A stretch of 37,116 bases of DNA from an uncultured Erysipelotrichaceae bacterium. GTDB lineage: Bacteria; Bacillota_I; Bacilli_A; RFN20; CAG-826. Location: NCBI GenBank assembly GCA_902797795.1, contig CADBUF010000073.1, forward strand, positions 1-37,116, written 5' to 3'. Below the pieces are notes generated by a model. That model ran no database searches, was not told the DNA's origin, and saw nothing but the letters and a program-made list of their open reading frames with translations. The position numbers were made by a program, and so were the translations under genes. Of the stretch, positions 1 through 7,226 are shown one piece after another. How positions within the stretch are numbered: position 1 is the stretch's first letter; each line of letters opens with the position of its first letter.

Positions 1-88
1 GTCCACATACCCATTGGCCACAGTTTACCTGCGTATGGTCGACTTTGCTATTAGCTAGTTCATAGCGCCCGTGGTCTAAATATATGAG

Positions 89-101
89 CAAATATATTAT
101 A
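89..101 (-). promoter_or_regulatory. Possible promoter facing the window edge
   Basis: The minus strand carries a perfect TATAAT at 101-96. A start about seven bases further on would give a transcript running into the GC-rich foldable segment 1-80. No good -35 hexamer is seen (TTAATG at 16 bp spacing is the best). The product is unknown: either a stable RNA or a reading frame opening with TTG. Confidence 0.3.
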
Positions 102-284
102 GCTTAATAAGCTAATTCATTAAGCAAAATTTATTTTTTAAGAAAGACTTTTTACTCATATTTTGCTGATATACTCTTCCCATAGGTATCAACTACCATT
201 TCCATAGGTAAAGTGTATCCCTCACCATGTGTATTAAACTTCTCTCAAAATTCAGCCTTTAGAATCAAGTGAACTAAAAATAGT

Positions 285-311
285 AAAAAATGAGCTTTTA
301 AGCCCATTTTT
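285..311. terminator. Bidirectional hairpin terminator
   Basis: An 11-bp stem (AAAAATGAGCT / AGCCCATTTTT, one G-T pair on the RNA) closes a four-base loop, with U-runs on either strand. It lies downstream of the HMA-domain gene on the minus strand and is the first strong terminator for that transcript, about 200 bp after its stop. Confidence 0.6.
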
Positions 312-515
312 GCGGTTTTTTGCATATTTAACTTTGTATCAAAGTATGATCACGATTATGAATCACTTGTCCATTTTTAACACAATGCAAGTGGATTAGT
401 AAATTTATGAGTAAATTCGCAGGTGAAATTTCTTTTTTACGGATAAAGAAAATATATTATGCCCCTAAAGTCGTGCATAGAATATCAAATAATAAACATA
501 TTTTTTCCATTTAAC

Positions 516-764
516 TCACTTCCATCCAAATAATCTTTTTGTTGCTTCAACTTTGCTAAATGAAGTGATGCGATATCCGGTAGGATCTAAAATTTCATGA
601 AACTTCTCTTCGGATACATCTATATCAGTAATGATAATAGCTTGATTTTTCAAATGAGAAGCTTTTACTGATTTAGCATTTAATTTCTTTCTAATTTCAT
701 TTTGGACATGTGCTTCACACTCCCCACACATCATACCATCAATTCCTAATATATATTTATTCAT
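516..764 (-). CDS. Small heavy-metal-associated (HMA) domain protein
   Basis: An 82-residue cytoplasmic protein with the CopZ/HMA fold signature: an N-terminal beta strand followed by GMMCGECEAHV at about residues 10-20, where the two cysteines of CxxC would bind Cu(I) or another soft metal. The spacing to the helix and the closing strand fit one complete HMA domain. Free-standing HMA proteins act as metallochaperones for P-type ATPases, but no ATPase or CsoR/CopY regulator is in this window, so the partner is unknown. There is no clear Shine-Dalgarno. The short predicted leader is almost entirely an inverted repeat (769-784). The gene ends in TGG-AAG-TGA, showing that TGA is a stop here. Domain call is firm; metal specificity is inference. 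Confidence 0.8.
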   Translation of the reverse strand: MNKYILGIDGMMCGECEAHVQNEIRKKLNAKSVKASHLKNQAIIITDIDVSEEKFHEILDPTGYRITSFSKVEATKRLFGWK

Positions 765-768
765 AATT

Positions 769-794
769 GTTAGTCACCACTAACCAATATATTA
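769..794 (-). promoter_or_regulatory. Candidate promoter and operator of the HMA gene
   Basis: A perfect 6-bp inverted repeat GTTAGT-CACC-ACTAAC occupies 769-784, directly before the start codon. A TAATAT hexamer on the minus strand at 794-789 would place the transcription start inside the repeat. The repeat could be a repressor site or a 5' hairpin. The -35 match is poor. Confidence 0.35.
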
Positions 795-825
795 CAATGT
801 CTAAAAAAAGACAATTATTACAATA

Positions 826-861
826 AAAAGCAGGAACAACTATGAATTCCTGCCTGCTTTT
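826..861 (-). terminator. Strong hairpin terminator between tRNA-Arg and the HMA gene
   Basis: Nine-base arms AAAAGCAGG and CCTGCTTTT are perfectly complementary, with an alternative inner pairing CAGGAA/TTCCTG. T-runs flank both sides, so it can act in either direction. The nearest source of a minus-strand transcript is the 862-1084 segment. Its minus-strand 5' arm contains CAGGCAGGA, which is complementary to a copy 190 bases upstream (1048-1056). Confidence 0.6.
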
Positions 862-1082
862 TAAGAATATATTTTTTATTCACTCCAAATATGATGACAT
901 TTTTTGCATTTATATGAATATGTTGGTTCATAAAGTATGTTTTTTTGTTAAAAGCGTTTTATATTCAGTCGTTCAATATAGTGGACAATCTCTCGAAAGT
1001 GCTACAACCACCGCTAATAGCAGTTAATTGTTCATCGCTATGTAGGTCAGGCAGGAGTTTGTGTTGCCTTTACGGGATATCC
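862..1082. other. Leader-like intergenic segment, no gene recognised
   Basis: About 220 bp between the terminator of tRNA-Arg and the next terminator. No credible coding frame is present. The half near the tRNA (about 970-1080) is richer in G+C than ordinary spacers here. It holds TGTAGGTCAGGC (1041-1052), an inverted copy of tRNA-Arg positions 41-52, and overlapping CAGGCAGGA (1048-1056), complementary to an arm of the 826-861 terminator. I do not recognise a known RNA family (no SRP, 6S, tmRNA or T-box signature). Confidence 0.35.
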
Positions 1083-1108
1083 AAACAAAAACCACTCAAA
1101 GAGTGGTT
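1083..1108 (-). terminator. Terminator of the mutS2-uvrC-tRNA-Arg unit
   Basis: An 8-bp perfect stem (AACCACTC / GAGTGGTT) with a 3-base loop is followed on the minus strand by a T-rich tail. It lies about 10 bases after the tRNA CCA end. Confidence 0.8.
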
Positions 1109-1119
1109 AATGATTTGTT

Positions 1120-1196
1120 TGGTACCCTCAAGGCGACTCGAACGCCTGACCTACAGCTTAGAAGGCGGTTGCTCTATCCAACTGAGCTATGAGGGC
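1120..1196 (-). tRNA. tRNA-Arg (anticodon TCT), CCA encoded
   Basis: A 77-base cloverleaf on the minus strand. The acceptor stem GCCCTCA pairs with TGAGGGT (first pair G-U), the D stem is GCTC/GAGC, the anticodon loop is CTTCTAA with anticodon TCT, the variable loop is AGGTC, the T stem is AGGCG/CGCCT with loop TTCGAGT, the discriminator is A, and CCA is encoded. It reads AGA/AGG codons. The anticodon stem ACCGC/GCTGT has an internal C29-U41 mismatch where GCGGT would pair perfectly. It lies just after uvrC with its own promoter in between and a terminator after it. Confidence 0.95.
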
Positions 1197-1229
1197 ATCT
1201 CATGCGAATGTTATAGACAACGCCTTTAT

Positions 1230-1258
1230 ATTATCCATAAAGAGATTTCTTTTTTCAA
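1230..1258 (-). promoter_or_regulatory. Promoter of tRNA-Arg
   Basis: Between the uvrC stop and the tRNA, the minus strand has TTGAAA (1258-1253) and GATAAT (1235-1230) with a 17-bp spacer. Each is close to the sigma-A consensus. The tRNA can therefore be transcribed alone as well as by read-through from uvrC. Confidence 0.6.
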
Positions 1259-1261
1259 GAA

Positions 1262-3013
1262 TTAATTGTGCAACTTATTATATAAATCTTCACTGACGTC
1301 TTTTGGTAAGATTTGTGATAGCTCCTCTTTAGTCGCGTTCTTAAGAGAATTAATATCTGGATAAAATTTATTTAAAATTTCTCTTCTTTTATTTCCAAGT
1401 CCTTTGACTTCATCAAAGATAGAAACTGTCATCGCTTTATTTCTTTTTTCTTTGTGGAAGGATATCGCGAATCGATGGACCTCGTCTTGCATACGAGTTA
1501 ATAGGAAGAAAAGCTTCTTATTTTCTAATGGGTATATGTCTCCATTTACATCAATTATTCCACTTGTGGAATGTTTATCATTTTTGTATAGACCAAATAC
1601 TGGAATATCAACATCGATTTCTTTTAATGCTTTAGAAGCACTTTCAACTTGAGGTAAACCTCCATCAACAAGAATTAAATCAGGATATTTTTTGTTTTCG
1701 TTTTTAAGTCTAGAGTAATGACGAGTAATCACTTCATTCATACTCTTAAAATCATCACGTGATTCTTCGTGTTCAATTTTAAATTTACGATATAAATTTT
1801 TCGCGGGTTCACCGTTGATATAAGCCACCATCGCACCTACTGGAGAAGAACCTTGTAAATGAGAATTATCAAATAGTTCGATATGATATGGAGTTTTGAT
1901 TTTGAGTAGTTTTCCAAGTTCTTCAATAAGTTCCACTTTATCTGTGTCTAATTTTGAAGATAAGAAATATTCATCTAAGGCGTTATCCGCGTTACTTTTC
2001 GCCGACATTACTAAATCATATAAATTACCCTTAGAAACACTATAGACTGAGGCATCTAAATAAGAGGAGAGCTCATTTACCACATTTTCATCATTAATGA
2101 TGACTTCTAAAGGAAGCGGACATCTTTCATATAATTGAGTGATGAGATCGGTGACTTGTTCCTCTTCTAAACCAAAGGCTTCTACAACATGACTTTCTTT
2201 ACCGAGTAACATCCCGTTTCGGTAGATAAGAAAAGCAATGGATAGATAACCATTTCTACTAGAATAAGCAAATATATCACGATCAGTTTTGTCTTTAGAT
2301 TCAACAGTCATTGAGGTATTGATGTGCTCAATTGAATCGATTAATTCTTTATACTCTTTCGCTAATTCAAATTCTAAATTATTTGAGGCTTCATTCATTT
2401 TGTTTTTCAATTCTTTGATGACGTCAGAATTATTGCCTCTTAAAAAGTTTTTAATCTTATCACAAAGTTCATCATATACTTTATCGTCGATTTTATTGAC
2501 GCATGGCGCTAAACATTGGCCTAAATGGTAATATAAACAAACTTGAGATGGGATAGAATGGCATTTCCTAATAGGATAGACTTTATTGATGAGATCCACC
2601 ATTTTGTAAGCAGCGCTGCTATTAGGAAAAGGACCAAAATATTCATATCCTTTATCCCTATTATTTCTTTTTATAGATAAAGTAACATCTCCCTTCTTTT
2701 TTAAGGCAATATAAGGATAATGACTTCCGTCTTTAAGGAGGATGTTATATCGAGGGTAGTATTGATGGATGAGATTCATTTCTAAGACGAGTGCTTCTTT
2801 TTCATTTTGGACGATGATTGTTTCAAAATAATCGACATTTTGCACCATCTTAAAAACTTTCCCTGATTGGGGTCTAAGGAAATATTGAGACACTCTTTTT
2901 TGCAAATCTTTTGCTTTACCAACGTAGATGACATTGCCCTCTTTATCGTGCATCAAATAAACACCGGGAGAGTGCTTAAGATTAGCGATTAAAACTTTTA
3001 GTTTCTCAGTCAT
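1262..3013 (-). CDS. uvrC: UvrABC system protein C (excinuclease subunit)
   Basis: A 583-residue UvrC, normal length. It makes both incisions around bulky lesions bound by UvrAB. The N-terminal GIY-YIG nuclease domain shows PGVYLM and VIYVGKAKDLQKRV (about residues 15-45). A cysteine cluster CHSIPSQVC...GQCLAPC (about 155-180) matches the Fe-S ligand pattern of UvrC. A UVR motif follows near 200-235. The RNase H-like second nuclease begins at ELFDNSHLQGSSPVGAMV, and the C terminus has helix-hairpin-helix residues (KGLGNKRREIL). I chose the ATG at 3013, where MTEKL aligns with the family. It overlaps the mutS2 stop by 8 bases (ATGACTGA), implying translational coupling. An in-frame start further upstream would add 12 atypical residues inside mutS2. 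Confidence 0.96.
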   Translation of the reverse strand: MTEKLKVLIANLKHSPGVYLMHDKEGNVIYVGKAKDLQKRVSQYFLRPQSGKVFKMVQNVDYFETIIVQNEKEALVLEMNLIHQYYPRYNILLKDGSHYPYIALKKKGDVTLSIKRNNRDKGYEYFGPFPNSSAAYKMVDLINKVYPIRKCHSIPSQVCLYYHLGQCLAPCVNKIDDKVYDELCDKIKNFLRGNNSDVIKELKNKMNEASNNLEFELAKEYKELIDSIEHINTSMTVESKDKTDRDIFAYSSRNGYLSIAFLIYRNGMLLGKESHVVEAFGLEEEQVTDLITQLYERCPLPLEVIINDENVVNELSSYLDASVYSVSKGNLYDLVMSAKSNADNALDEYFLSSKLDTDKVELIEELGKLLKIKTPYHIELFDNSHLQGSSPVGAMVAYINGEPAKNLYRKFKIEHEESRDDFKSMNEVITRHYSRLKNENKKYPDLILVDGGLPQVESASKALKEIDVDIPVFGLYKNDKHSTSGIIDVNGDIYPLENKKLFFLLTRMQDEVHRFAISFHKEKRNKAMTVSIFDEVKGLGNKRREILNKFYPDINSLKNATKEELSQILPKDVSEDLYNKLHN

Positions 3014-5312
3014 GAAGAATAACGACGGTCGCTCCGCCTCCTCCTTCATTTATATCTCCCAAGCGATATTTAACACCTTTAAGAGTTTTAAGATATTCAT
3101 GCACCATTTTACGGAGAACCCCATTACCAAAGCCGTGAATAATCCTCACCTGTTTGATGTTTTTGATTTTGCAGTTATCAAGATATTTTTCCAAAGCTTC
3201 TCGAGCTTCATCTTTATGCATGCCGATGATATTAAGTTCTAATCCAACATTAGTATTGATTTTGTTTTCATAATTGTAATTAGACTTTTTAACTTTGTTA
3301 TTAATAGGAGTTTCAATCTTGTGAAGCTTGTTTAATGAGATATCAATCCCCATTCCTTCGTTAGTGAGAATATGACCTTTATTGCCACTTATTCTAATAA
3401 CTCTTCCTTCAATACCTAAAGAAGGAATAGAAACATAATCATTTTCTTTGATATGTTCATCATAGATGATCACTACTTCTTCGTCTTTTAAATCTTCAAC
3501 TTTCTTTTTTAGATTAATCACTTCATGAAGCTTGAGTTCACCACTACTAAGTTCTTTAATAACTTCATCGATTTGAGAGTTAACATCAGCGAGGATTTGT
3601 TCTTTTTCTCTTTTTACTTCTTCTAAAAGATTATCTTTTTGCTTCTTTAAAGCATTTTGGCTATTTATAAGCGCATTTTTTTCTTTCTCGAGATTTTGTT
3701 TCACAATTAAATTTTCGCGTCTTAAACGCTCATTTTCTTCAATCTGTTTTTGAAGGTTATCTAGAAGATTTTCAAAGTCATTCTTTTCACCTTTAAAATA
3801 TTCATTTTTCGTTTCTTCAATTGCGTCTTTATTAATCCCATAACGAATCGCGACTTCCACCCCATAAGATTTACCTGGAGTTTGATATTTATAAATATAA
3901 GTTGGGGCTAATTTATCTTCATCAAAAAGCATGCAACTATTTTCAACGTTATTAGATATAAAAGCGTATTCTTTGACCTTGCTATAATGCGAAGAAATCA
4001 TCGCCAAAGAATGACGTTTTTCTAACTCTTTTACAATGGTAAGAGCGATAACTTCTCCTTCTTTAGGATCAGTACCAGTACCTAGCTCATCAAGTAGCAC
4101 TAAATCTTTTGCTTTTGAAACGTCTAAAATCTCAGAAATATGTTTCATATGTCCTGAGAAAGTAGAAAGATTATCACTAATTGATTGGTTATCACCAATA
4201 TCAAGGTATATATGATTGAAAACACCAATTTTACCTTCTTCAATTGGTAAAGCTAAACCGCATTGATTCATCATTGATAATAATCCAACGGTTTTTAAAG
4301 AAACTGTTTTTCCTCCCGCATTAGGTCCAGAAATCACGACAATTCTTTTTTCTTCATCTAAATGGTAATCGTTACTAATTACACTTCTTTCATCTAGTAA
4401 AGGATGTCTCGCCCTTTTAACATGAAATTCTTGTTTATCACTAATAGAGGCAATGACGTGATTATTATTTAAGGCATACGTTGCTTTAGCATTTAAAAAG
4501 TCGAGATAGCCAATAACTTTGTTATTATGGATAACCTCACTTTCTTGAAGTAAGACTAAAGAAGTCAACTCTTTTAAGATTTTTCTAACCTCTTCATTCT
4601 CCATAATCTTCTTAGTAGCGATGTCATTATTTAGCTGCACTAATTCAAGAGGTTCAATAAAAGTCGTGTTGCCACTATCACTGATATCATAGATAATTCC
4701 TAAGACCTTATTTTTATAGGCAGTTTTAACCGGCAAAACGAAATGGCCATCTCTTATTGTGACGTTATTATCGCTAAGATAATCAGAATAATGATAGGCT
4801 AGAGTTGATACTTTAGAATTTAAACTTGCCTCTAAAGATTTAATCTTTGATCTAATTTCTTTTAGTTCTAAAGAAGCGTTATCACTAACGGTTAAAGAAG
4901 GAGTAATAACTCTTTTAATTGCCTTTTCTAAGCTAGAAAGGTCTTTCATCGACTCGATTCTTTCTTTTATAAGAGGGAAATCAGCAGAAATATTGTTAAA
5001 TGTTTCAATGATTTTGTTACTAATTACGATATCGTTTTGGACGTGATATAAATCATCTGGAGTTAATAAAGCGGTCTTTTTTGCTAATTCAATTAAACGC
5101 AAAATATGAACACTACTGCTAATAGGAAGAGAAGAATATCGAGAAACAAGAGTCATCATTTCATCAAGTTCCTTTAAGGAGGAGACGACTATTTCTCTAT
5201 CAGTGCTCATCTTTAAATTAGAGATAAGTTCTTTTCCTAATTCGGTTTTTGAATATTCTAAAATCTTCTCTTGGATGAGAGGAAATTGAAGGACACTATA
5301 CGCGTTTAACAT
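3006..5312 (-). CDS. mutS2: MutS2 ATPase / Smr-domain protein
   Basis: A 768-residue MutS2, which in Bacillota acts on branched DNA or collided ribosomes rather than in classical mismatch repair. The MutS core and clamp are followed by Walker A GPNAGGKT, then Walker B with signature LLDELGTGTDPKEGEV. A long charged coiled coil precedes a KOW-like strand region and a C-terminal Smr domain ending in IIHGFGNGVLR. In the Smr domain the usual LDLRG-type motif reads LELNIIGMHKDEA, so the acidic/basic catalytic motif is not conserved. I start it at the ATG giving MLNAYSVLQF, which aligns with family N termini; 25 extra in-frame codons upstream overlap a likely promoter (TATACT at 5344-5339). No Shine-Dalgarno is seen. 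Confidence 0.95.
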   Translation of the reverse strand: MLNAYSVLQFPLIQEKILEYSKTELGKELISNLKMSTDREIVVSSLKELDEMMTLVSRYSSLPISSSVHILRLIELAKKTALLTPDDLYHVQNDIVISNKIIETFNNISADFPLIKERIESMKDLSSLEKAIKRVITPSLTVSDNASLELKEIRSKIKSLEASLNSKVSTLAYHYSDYLSDNNVTIRDGHFVLPVKTAYKNKVLGIIYDISDSGNTTFIEPLELVQLNNDIATKKIMENEEVRKILKELTSLVLLQESEVIHNNKVIGYLDFLNAKATYALNNNHVIASISDKQEFHVKRARHPLLDERSVISNDYHLDEEKRIVVISGPNAGGKTVSLKTVGLLSMMNQCGLALPIEEGKIGVFNHIYLDIGDNQSISDNLSTFSGHMKHISEILDVSKAKDLVLLDELGTGTDPKEGEVIALTIVKELEKRHSLAMISSHYSKVKEYAFISNNVENSCMLFDEDKLAPTYIYKYQTPGKSYGVEVAIRYGINKDAIEETKNEYFKGEKNDFENLLDNLQKQIEENERLRRENLIVKQNLEKEKNALINSQNALKKQKDNLLEEVKREKEQILADVNSQIDEVIKELSSGELKLHEVINLKKKVEDLKDEEVVIIYDEHIKENDYVSIPSLGIEGRVIRISGNKGHILTNEGMGIDISLNKLHKIETPINNKVKKSNYNYENKINTNVGLELNIIGMHKDEAREALEKYLDNCKIKNIKQVRIIHGFGNGVLRKMVHEYLKTLKGVKYRLGDINEGGGGATVVILHD

Positions 5313-5414
5313 GATAATTTTATTCGCTTTCAATACATAGTATACCTTATTAATAGCAAAACTCATAATCTTTAGCATTGTAAACAAGTGCTTTAATATT
5401 GTTCGATAAACAAG

Positions 5415-5428
5415 TAGACTATTTTATA
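5415..5428 (+). promoter_or_regulatory. -10 element of rnhC, predicting a leaderless mRNA
   Basis: TAGACT ends 7 bases before the rnhC ATG, so transcription should begin at or next to the start codon. There is no Shine-Dalgarno and only a weak -35. Confidence 0.4.
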
Positions 5429-6333
5429 TGAGTGAAAAAAGCATCACAATCAAAGTTGATTTAGAAACTTTTAATAAAATTAAAGAAGCATATTCTTCCT
5501 TTATGATTCCTAGTAGCGGTGACTATGTTGATTTTGTTAGTGAATATAACGGAACTAGAATTACTGGATATTCATCAACTAAAAGTAAAAGAAGTGTTAT
5601 CTTTAAAGGCAAGACCGCTAAAGAGGAAGCAGAAAAATGGAGTGTAACTCTATTAGATAATTCCAAGAGCAAAAAAGAAGAACTCCACTATGTGGATATT
5701 GACGAACAAATCGGAAGTGATGAAGTTGGGGTTGGAGATTATCTTCTCCCAATGATTGTGGTTGCTGCTTATCTTCCAAAATTCAAATTTTCACGCTTAC
5801 ATGAATTAGGGGTTACTGACAGTAAGAAATTAACAGATAAAAAAATCTTAGAAATTGCTCCTCTACTCATCAAAGAGTTTGAATATTCAAAATTAACGCT
5901 TCCAAATAGCAAATATAACGAGATGATTCTTAAGGGAGAGAACTTAAATAGCCTGAAGGCTAAAATGCATAATCGTGCCTTATATAATCTTCACAAAAAA
6001 TATATAGACGTGATTGCTATTTACGTTGATCAATTCGTTAGTGAAGATAAGTATTATTCTTATCTAAACGATAAAAATGAACCAGTTGTTAAGGGCATTT
6101 CCTTTAAAACAAAAGGAGAATCAAGATTCCCAAGTGTCGCTCTTGCTAGTTGTATTGCTAGATACTTTTTTCTGTTAGAAAAGAAAGCTCTAGAAGAAAA
6201 ATATGGTCTTGAATTCCCTAGTGGAGCTGGTAAAAAAGTCGATGAATTTAAAAAAGTCCTCCTTAAGAAAGTTGGACAAGAAGAATACGATAAATTGGTG
6301 AAGAAGAATTTTAAGAATTATTCCTCTAAATGA
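5428..6333 (+). CDS. rnhC: Ribonuclease HIII
   Basis: A 301-residue type-2 RNase H of the HIII class, which removes RNA from RNA-DNA hybrids such as R-loops and primers. The N-terminal roughly 80 residues form the TBP-like substrate-binding domain typical of HIII and absent from HII. The catalytic part opens with IGSDEVGVGDYLLP (family DEVGxGD, first catalytic Asp and Glu), followed by VTDSKKLTD and a later YVDQF. It is divergent from mutS2, a common neighbour in Bacillota. It lacks a ribosome binding site and appears leaderless. Its last 16 bases overlap the convergent rluD. It ends in TGA. Confidence 0.95.
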   Translation: MSEKSITIKVDLETFNKIKEAYSSFMIPSSGDYVDFVSEYNGTRITGYSSTKSKRSVIFKGKTAKEEAEKWSVTLLDNSKSKKEELHYVDIDEQIGSDEVGVGDYLLPMIVVAAYLPKFKFSRLHELGVTDSKKLTDKKILEIAPLLIKEFEYSKLTLPNSKYNEMILKGENLNSLKAKMHNRALYNLHKKYIDVIAIYVDQFVSEDKYYSYLNDKNEPVVKGISFKTKGESRFPSVALASCIARYFFLLEKKALEEKYGLEFPSGAGKKVDEFKKVLLKKVGQEEYDKLVKKNFKNYSSK

Positions 6334-7226
6334 TTGAGTACTTCTTTGAAGTAGTCTGGTAAATCAATATTAAATTCCATCTCTATATGAGTAGTTGGAT
6401 GAATAAGTTTTAAAGAGGTCGCTACTAAAAGCTGACCTTTTTTATATAGCGAATCATATTTCTTACCAGCGTAAAGTGGATCACCTTCAACTGGATAGCC
6501 AATATAAGATAGATGAACTCTTATTTGATGAGTTCTTCCAGTTTTTAAACGGCACTCAATAAGAGTGTGCTCTTTGTATCTTTTTAGGACTTTAAAATAG
6601 GTAATTGCTTCTTTGCTATTAGAACGAGTAACACCCATTTTTTGTCGATTTGCTGGGTCTCTACCAATTGGGAGATTAATTTCTCCACTATTTTCTTGAA
6701 TGACACCTCTAACTAAAGCGGTATAAGTTCTACTCATTGTGTGGTCTTTAAGTTGCTCGGCTAAAAATAGGTGAGCAGTGTCATTTTTAGCAACACATAT
6801 TAACCCACTTGTGTCTTTATCAATACGATGCACAATACCAGGGCGAATAACTCCGTTGATCCCACTAAGATCGCCGCAATGATATAATATCGCATTCACT
6901 AAAGTATGTTCATAATGTCCATTAGAAGGATGGACCACCATTCCTTGAGGTTTATTAATAATTAAAATGTCTTTATCTTCATAAACAATATCTAAAGGAA
7001 TGTCTTCTTTTTCAATGTTTAATTCTTTTACTTCAGGGACTTCGATATTAACTTCATCGCCCTCTTTTAATTTTAATGATGCTTTAGCGGTTTTGCCGTT
7101 AACTTTAACATTACCTTCATCAATAATTTTACTAATATGAGTTCTTGAGAGTTCGTTTAAAACATTAGATAAAAATTTATCTAATCTAAGTCCTATGTTA
7201 GAAGAATCAACGATAAATTTATTCAT
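6318..7226 (-). CDS. rluD: RluD-family ribosomal large subunit pseudouridine synthase
   Basis: A 302-residue RsuA/RluA-type pseudouridine synthase. An N-terminal S4 RNA-binding domain (RLDKFLSNVLNELSRTHISK) precedes the catalytic domain with GIVHRIDKDTSGL, whose HRID aspartate is the nucleophile, and a later GRTHQIRVHL. B. subtilis has several paralogues, so the exact rRNA target is not certain. The chosen start is ATG 7226 (MNKFIVDS), nested in the end of lspA (GATGAATAA). An alternative TTG 12 bases upstream is less likely. It is the last gene of ileS-lspA-rluD and overlaps rnhC convergently by 16 bp with no obvious terminator. Confidence 0.93.
   Translation of the reverse strand: MNKFIVDSSNIGLRLDKFLSNVLNELSRTHISKIIDEGNVKVNGKTAKASLKLKEGDEVNIEVPEVKELNIEKEDIPLDIVYEDKDILIINKPQGMVVHPSNGHYEHTLVNAILYHCGDLSGINGVIRPGIVHRIDKDTSGLICVAKNDTAHLFLAEQLKDHTMSRTYTALVRGVIQENSGEINLPIGRDPANRQKMGVTRSNSKEAITYFKVLKRYKEHTLIECRLKTGRTHQIRVHLSYIGYPVEGDPLYAGKKYDSLYKKGQLLVATSLKLIHPTTHIEMEFNIDLPDYFKEVLNHLEE

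Larger units (their letters stand above)
1..515. other. Left-edge region without an intact gene
   Basis: No convincing complete gene is present. Positions 1-80 are about half G+C, clearly richer than the AT-rich sequence that follows, and can fold through arms near 1-10 and 33-43. A TATAAT hexamer on the minus strand at 96-101 points toward position 1. Between about 152 and 282 and between 328 and 510 the minus strand has short open stretches that look protein-like but lack a start or are cut by stops. A bidirectional hairpin sits at 285-311. The edge segment may be the end of a stable RNA or gene that continues outside the window. Confidence 0.5.

Noticed and set aside
46-1022. A 10-base inverted match between 46-55 and 1013-1022 (GCTAATAGCA on one strand)
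   Set aside because: Ten bases over about 1 kb is within chance, and no longer alignment extends from it.
862-1082. An SRP, 6S or tmRNA gene in the spacer next to tRNA-Arg
   Set aside because: GGTCAGG looked SRP-like, but the conserved GGAAG-type internal loop and tetraloop are absent. No tmRNA or 6S hallmarks were found.
842-1265. Two short plus-strand open frames over the spacer and tRNA-Arg
   Set aside because: One reads through the tRNA on its complementary strand and neither has a ribosome site or protein-like composition.
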